The notes below the pieces were generated by a model, which was not told the origin of the DNA, made no database searches, and was given only the letters and a program-made list of their open reading frames with translations. From Barnesiella merdipullorum (GTDB lineage: Bacteria > Bacteroidota > Bacteroidia > Bacteroidales > Barnesiellaceae), in assembly GCA_019116365.1 (NCBI GenBank), contig DXBT01000022.1:1-64000 (forward strand): DNA of 64,000 nt, written 5' to 3'. This document shows, in pieces, positions 61,182 to 64,000 of this stretch. Positions within the stretch are counted from its first letter, which is position 1, and each line of letters begins with the position of its first letter. The position numbers and the translations under genes were made by a program.

Positions 61182-62813
61182 ATGCGTAAATGTATCCTTC
61201 TCTTGTGTCTGGTTTGCCTGGCATCGGTTGCCTCGGCATCCGACACGGTTTTTGTCAAGGAGGCCCAGGTGCCTGTGCTGCTCGAGCGGCAGGATAATGT
61301 GATGTTCTACCTGCGTATTCCTGCCCGGGAGAGCCGGGTACTTGACCAGGTGATGCTCGATTTCTCGAAGTGTGAGGCCCGGGCCGATATTGCCGCCGTG
61401 AAGCTCTACTACGGCGGTGTCGAAGCCCGGCAGGACGAAGGGAAGAATCGTTTTGCGCCGGTAGGCTACATATCGAGTTTCAGTGCCGGGAAGACACTCT
61501 CGGCCTATCCTTCCTATTCGGTCAAGTGTGCCGAGGTGACTGCACCCGTGAAGCGGGCGGTACTCCGGGCCAACCATGAGTTGTATCCCGGGGTCAACTT
61601 CTTTTGGGTGAGTCTGCAAATGAAACCGGGCACTTCGCTCTCGACCCAGATTGGTGCCGAGTTGACTTCGGTCTCGCTCGACGGCAAGCCGGTGCCGTGC
61701 AAACGGGTTTCGCCCGATGGCATCGTGCATCGTATGGGTATCGGGGTGCGTCATGCCGGTAACGACGGTGCGGCTGCCTTCCGCATCCCCGGACTGGTAA
61801 CGACCAACGAGGGTACGTTGCTGGGGGTCTATGACGTGCGCTACAACAGCAGCGTCGATTTGCAGGAACATATCGACGTGGGGTTGAGCCGCAGCACCGA
61901 CGGCGGAAAAACCTGGGAGCCCATGCGGCTGCCCCTTTCGTTTGGAGAGTACGGCGGTTTGCCTGCCGCTCAAAACGGGGTGGGCGATCCCTCGATTCTG
62001 GTCGATACGAAAACCAACACGGTGTGGATTGCGGCCGCCTGGACCCACGGCATGGGTAACCAGCGGGCCTGGTGGAGTTCGCAACGGGGAATGGATATGG
62101 ACCACACGGCACAACTTGTGCTCACCAAGAGTACCGACGACGGCAAAACCTGGTCGGCACCCATCAATATTACCAGCCAGGTGAAAGACCCCTCGTGGCG
62201 ATTCCTGTTGCAGGGACCGGGTAGGGGAATTACCATGCACGACGGTACGCTGGTGTTTCCCATCCAGTTTATCGACTCGACCGATGTGCCCAATGCCGGC
62301 ATCATGTACAGCAAGGATGCAGGCGCGAACTGGCACATTCATAACCTGGCCCGCACCAACACGACCGAGGCGCAGGTGGTCGAGATTGAAGAGGGGGTGC
62401 TCATGCTCAACATGCGCGACAACCGGGGCGGCAGTCGGGCCGTAGCCATTACCCGGGATTTGGGTCGTACCTGGACCGAGCACGAGTCGTCGCGCAAGGC
62501 GTTGCCCGAGCCGGTGTGCATGGCCAGCCTCATTCGGGTCGAGGCCGAGGATAATGTGCTGGGGCGTGATATCTTGCTCTTCTCGAATCCCAATACGACG
62601 AAAGGTCGAAACCATATCACCGTCAAAGCCAGTCTCGACGGTGGGGTGACCTGGCTCCCCGAGAACCAGATTATGCTCGACGAGGAGGATGGCTGGGGTT
62701 ATACCTGTCTGACGATGATCGACCGAGAGACGGTGGGTATCCTCTATGAGAGTAGTGTGGCTCACATGACATTCCAAACGTTGAAACTTTCGGAGTTAAT
62801 CCGTAGGAAATAG
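61182..62813 (+). CDS. nanH: Exo-alpha-sialidase, GH33
   Basis: The 543-aa secreted enzyme has a type I signal peptide (cut near VASAS). Its N-terminal beta domain (about 21-175, sialidase N-terminal type) is followed by a six-bladed propeller. The arginine-triad residue Arg201 is in FRIPGL. Asp-box repeats include STDGGKTW, STDDGKTW, SKDAGANW, TRDLGRTW and SLDGGVTW. The acid/base Asp is probably in GVGDPSILVD, and the nucleophile Tyr near GWGYTCLTM. It removes terminal sialic acid from host glycans. It stands alone 20 kb from the PUL, and no sialic-acid catabolic genes are in the window, so it may serve to uncap glycans. Confidence 0.94.
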   Translation: MRKCILLLCLVCLASVASASDTVFVKEAQVPVLLERQDNVMFYLRIPARESRVLDQVMLDFSKCEARADIAAVKLYYGGVEARQDEGKNRFAPVGYISSFSAGKTLSAYPSYSVKCAEVTAPVKRAVLRANHELYPGVNFFWVSLQMKPGTSLSTQIGAELTSVSLDGKPVPCKRVSPDGIVHRMGIGVRHAGNDGAAAFRIPGLVTTNEGTLLGVYDVRYNSSVDLQEHIDVGLSRSTDGGKTWEPMRLPLSFGEYGGLPAAQNGVGDPSILVDTKTNTVWIAAAWTHGMGNQRAWWSSQRGMDMDHTAQLVLTKSTDDGKTWSAPINITSQVKDPSWRFLLQGPGRGITMHDGTLVFPIQFIDSTDVPNAGIMYSKDAGANWHIHNLARTNTTEAQVVEIEEGVLMLNMRDNRGGSRAVAITRDLGRTWTEHESSRKALPEPVCMASLIRVEAEDNVLGRDILLFSNPNTTKGRNHITVKASLDGGVTWLPENQIMLDEEDGWGYTCLTMIDRETVGILYESSVAHMTFQTLKLSELIRRK

Positions 62814-62843
62814 GGTAAGAGATTGATTATAAGTATAAAATGG

Positions 62844-62880
62844 AGGCCAACTTCAAATGGGGTTGGCTTTCTTGTTTTGT
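62844..62880 (+). terminator. Sialidase terminator
   Basis: GCCAAC (62846-62851) pairs with GTTGGC (62862-62867), followed by TTTCTTGTTTTG. Confidence 0.72.
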
Positions 62881-63022
62881 TAAAAGTGTTAAAATTAAGG
62901 ACTGATTTATCTGCACGATTAAACTTTTGGGTCGAAATGGAGTCATAAAGACAGAAACGCAATTCGAATTAGCAGAAACAAAGTAGATGAATATTTAACC
63001 ATTTAATGAAAGGAAAACGATT

Positions 63023-63535
63023 ATGAAAAGAACGATTGTATCGGTAGCATTGGTTTTAGCTTTGTCGATGAGTGCTTTTGCCGGAAATCAAGATAAGAAA
63101 CAGCGTCGGGAAAAATGTGAATTCCCCTGCGAACAGATAGTGAAAGATTTGAACTTGAGCGATAAACAGGTATCGAAATTGAAAAAGGCCGACGAGGATT
63201 TCGATGCCGAAGTGAAAGCCCTCCGCGAGAAGAGACAAGAGGCTCAGAAGAGTTTCAAAGAGTCGATGAAGGCTGCCAAAGAACGCCGCGACTCTACCAT
63301 GAAATCAATCTTGACCAAAGATCAGTACATCCAATACCTGGAGCAGAAACTGGAACGGCTCGAGAAGCGACCCATGCAGCACAATATGCAGCGCCGCGAT
63401 ATGCAGCCGATGAACAAACGCTTCAGTGGCAAGCGCCACATGAAACCCGGATGTCCGCTCAACCCGGCTCCTGAGGCTCCGGCCCCCGATGCTCCAGCCA
63501 TCAATCCCCCGGCTCCTGAAGCTCTGGCCAAGTAA
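63023..63535 (+). CDS. Spy/LTXXQ-like periplasmic protein with Met/His-rich tail
   Basis: This 170-aa protein has a signal peptide (cut near SAFAGN). A basic helical region (about 40-120; LNLSDKQVSKLKKADEDFDA and LTKDQYIQYLEQKLERLEK) resembles the LTxxQ repeats of Spy/CpxP and Bacteroidetes DUF4890 proteins. The tail is unusual: residues about 115-145 are rich in Met, His, Arg and Lys (MQHNMQRRDMQPMNKR; HMKPGC), followed by a Pro/Ala stretch. Chaperone or metal-binding roles in the periplasm are inference. Monocistronic; I found no good promoter in the 200 nt upstream. Confidence 0.78.
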   Translation: MKRTIVSVALVLALSMSAFAGNQDKKQRREKCEFPCEQIVKDLNLSDKQVSKLKKADEDFDAEVKALREKRQEAQKSFKESMKAAKERRDSTMKSILTKDQYIQYLEQKLERLEKRPMQHNMQRRDMQPMNKRFSGKRHMKPGCPLNPAPEAPAPDAPAINPPAPEALAK

Positions 63536-63581
63536 GCAACCACTTCATACATGATGTTTATAGGTTTTTAGGTAGTTAAAA

Positions 63582-63630
63582 AAAGAGAGGCTACATTCCC
63601 TGTGGGGGATGTAGCCTCTCTGCTTTTTGT
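63582..63630. terminator. Terminator of the Spy-like gene
   Basis: AGAGAGGCTACAT (63584-63596) pairs perfectly with ATGTAGCCTCTCT (63609-63621), with T-runs on both strands. Confidence 0.87.
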
Positions 63631-63646
63631 CCCGTTCTTTCGGCAC

Positions 63647-63680
63647 AAAAAAAAGGAGTGCCCCCCGCGAGGGGTACTCC
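63647..63680 (-). terminator. clpB terminator
   Basis: GGAGTGCCCC (63655-63664) pairs with GGGGTACTCC (63671-63680; one G-U). On the minus strand eight T's follow. Confidence 0.85.
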
Positions 63681-63702
63681 CTTGATTATTATCGATACTG
63701 TC

Positions 63703-64000
63703 TTAGTTGCGGAATACGATTTGATCGTTTTCGGCATCGACCACGATAGGTTTCGACCGATCGACTTTCTGAGCCAGCAGGTCTTTCGACAACTGGTTGA
63801 GGATGAGCCGGTGAATAACCCGTTTGACAGGACGTGCACCAAACTCGGGGTCGTAACCTTCGGTAGCGATGAGGCTCAAAGCCTTGGGTGTAATCTCGAG
63901 CGTAACACCGTTCTTCTCGAGCATCTTCTTGATGTTGTCGATTTGCAGCGATACAATCTCTTCGATCTCCTTCTTGGTAAGAGGCGTGAACATGATAGTC
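63703..64000 (-). CDS. clpB: ATP-dependent disaggregase ClpB (C-terminal end only)
   Basis: The frame is open to the window edge, so only the last ~98 codons are visible. They match the ClpB C-terminal D2 small domain: IMFTPLTKKEIEEI, LEITPKALSLIATEGYDPEF and GARPVKRVIHRLILNQLS. ClpB is a hexameric AAA+ chaperone that works with DnaK to rescue aggregated proteins. The alternative, another Clp/Hsp100 ATPase such as ClpA or ClpC, fits less well because their tails differ after GARP. The apparent ATG at 63993 is internal. Confidence 0.9.
   Translation of the reverse strand, partial: TIMFTPLTKKEIEEIVSLQIDNIKKMLEKNGVTLEITPKALSLIATEGYDPEFGARPVKRVIHRLILNQLSKDLLAQKVDRSKPIVVDAENDQIVFRN

Overview
The window is a chromosomal segment from a member of the Bacteroidales. 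The evidence is: SusC/SusD-type outer-membrane glycan import genes; an ECF sigma/FecR pair; promoters of the Bacteroidetes form TTTG-N19-21-TAnnTTTG; C-terminal sorting domains of the type IX secretion system (T9SS) on several secreted proteins; TatA/TatC without TatB; and a 47-bp type II-C CRISPR repeat of the kind known from Bacteroides fragilis. Bacteroides itself generally lacks T9SS, so a T9SS-bearing gut family such as Barnesiellaceae is a reasonable guess. That is inference; no rRNA or marker tree is available here. No tRNA, rRNA, insertion sequence or prophage was seen.

Layout. 1-628: the end of a type II-C CRISPR array (8 spacers; cas genes lie outside the window). 730-3036: two paralogous membrane proteins with a PA-IL/LecA-like domain. 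3194-5674: tatC, tatA and a TlpA-like lipoprotein. 5882-12647: fabD, an acyltransferase, then an mgtC / CPA2 antiporter / guaA gene string. 12750-40880: one large minus-strand polysaccharide utilisation locus (PUL). 41206-42028: a second ECF sigma factor followed by an unlisted 52-aa ORF and a terminator. 42364-50300: housekeeping and accessory genes (nucleotidyltransferase, MATE pump, AlbA-domain protein, rpe, transglutaminase-like lipoprotein, cutC, DedA, uracil-DNA glycosylase family, acidic protein). 50413-55135: DcaP-like porin and an orphan wza-wzc pair. 55286-64000: flavodiiron protein, aqpZ, serA-serC, rarA, sialidase, a Spy-like protein and the 3' end of clpB.

How the PUL should work. 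An ECF sigma factor, a FecR anti-sigma factor and an STN-domain SusC form a transmembrane glycan-sensing relay. Downstream lie SusD, a GH85 endo-beta-N-acetylglucosaminidase, a LamG protein and a GH84 enzyme (the last three with T9SS sorting domains), lipoprotein GH92 and GH20 enzymes, an MFS permease, a cytoplasmic GH130 phosphorylase and a second GH92. The set fits host N-glycan breakdown: the endo-enzyme releases the glycan at the surface, SusCD imports it, GH20/GH84/GH92 trim GlcNAc and alpha-mannose, and the core Man-GlcNAc disaccharide is imported by the permease and phosphorolysed by GH130. A GH33 sialidase at 61182-62813 would uncap sialylated antennae.

The most unusual signals are non-coding. 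(i) Every CRISPR repeat, read in crRNA orientation, contains a complete Bacteroidetes promoter (GTTG-N19-TATCTTTG), and the terminal half-repeat regains a perfect TTTG-N20-TATCTTTG from its flank. (ii) A dispersed 65-80 bp element ending in TATCTTTG occurs six times, always pointing into a gene (mgtC, MATE, rpe x2, cutC x2). (iii) One CRISPR spacer contains 9 nt of the repeat itself.
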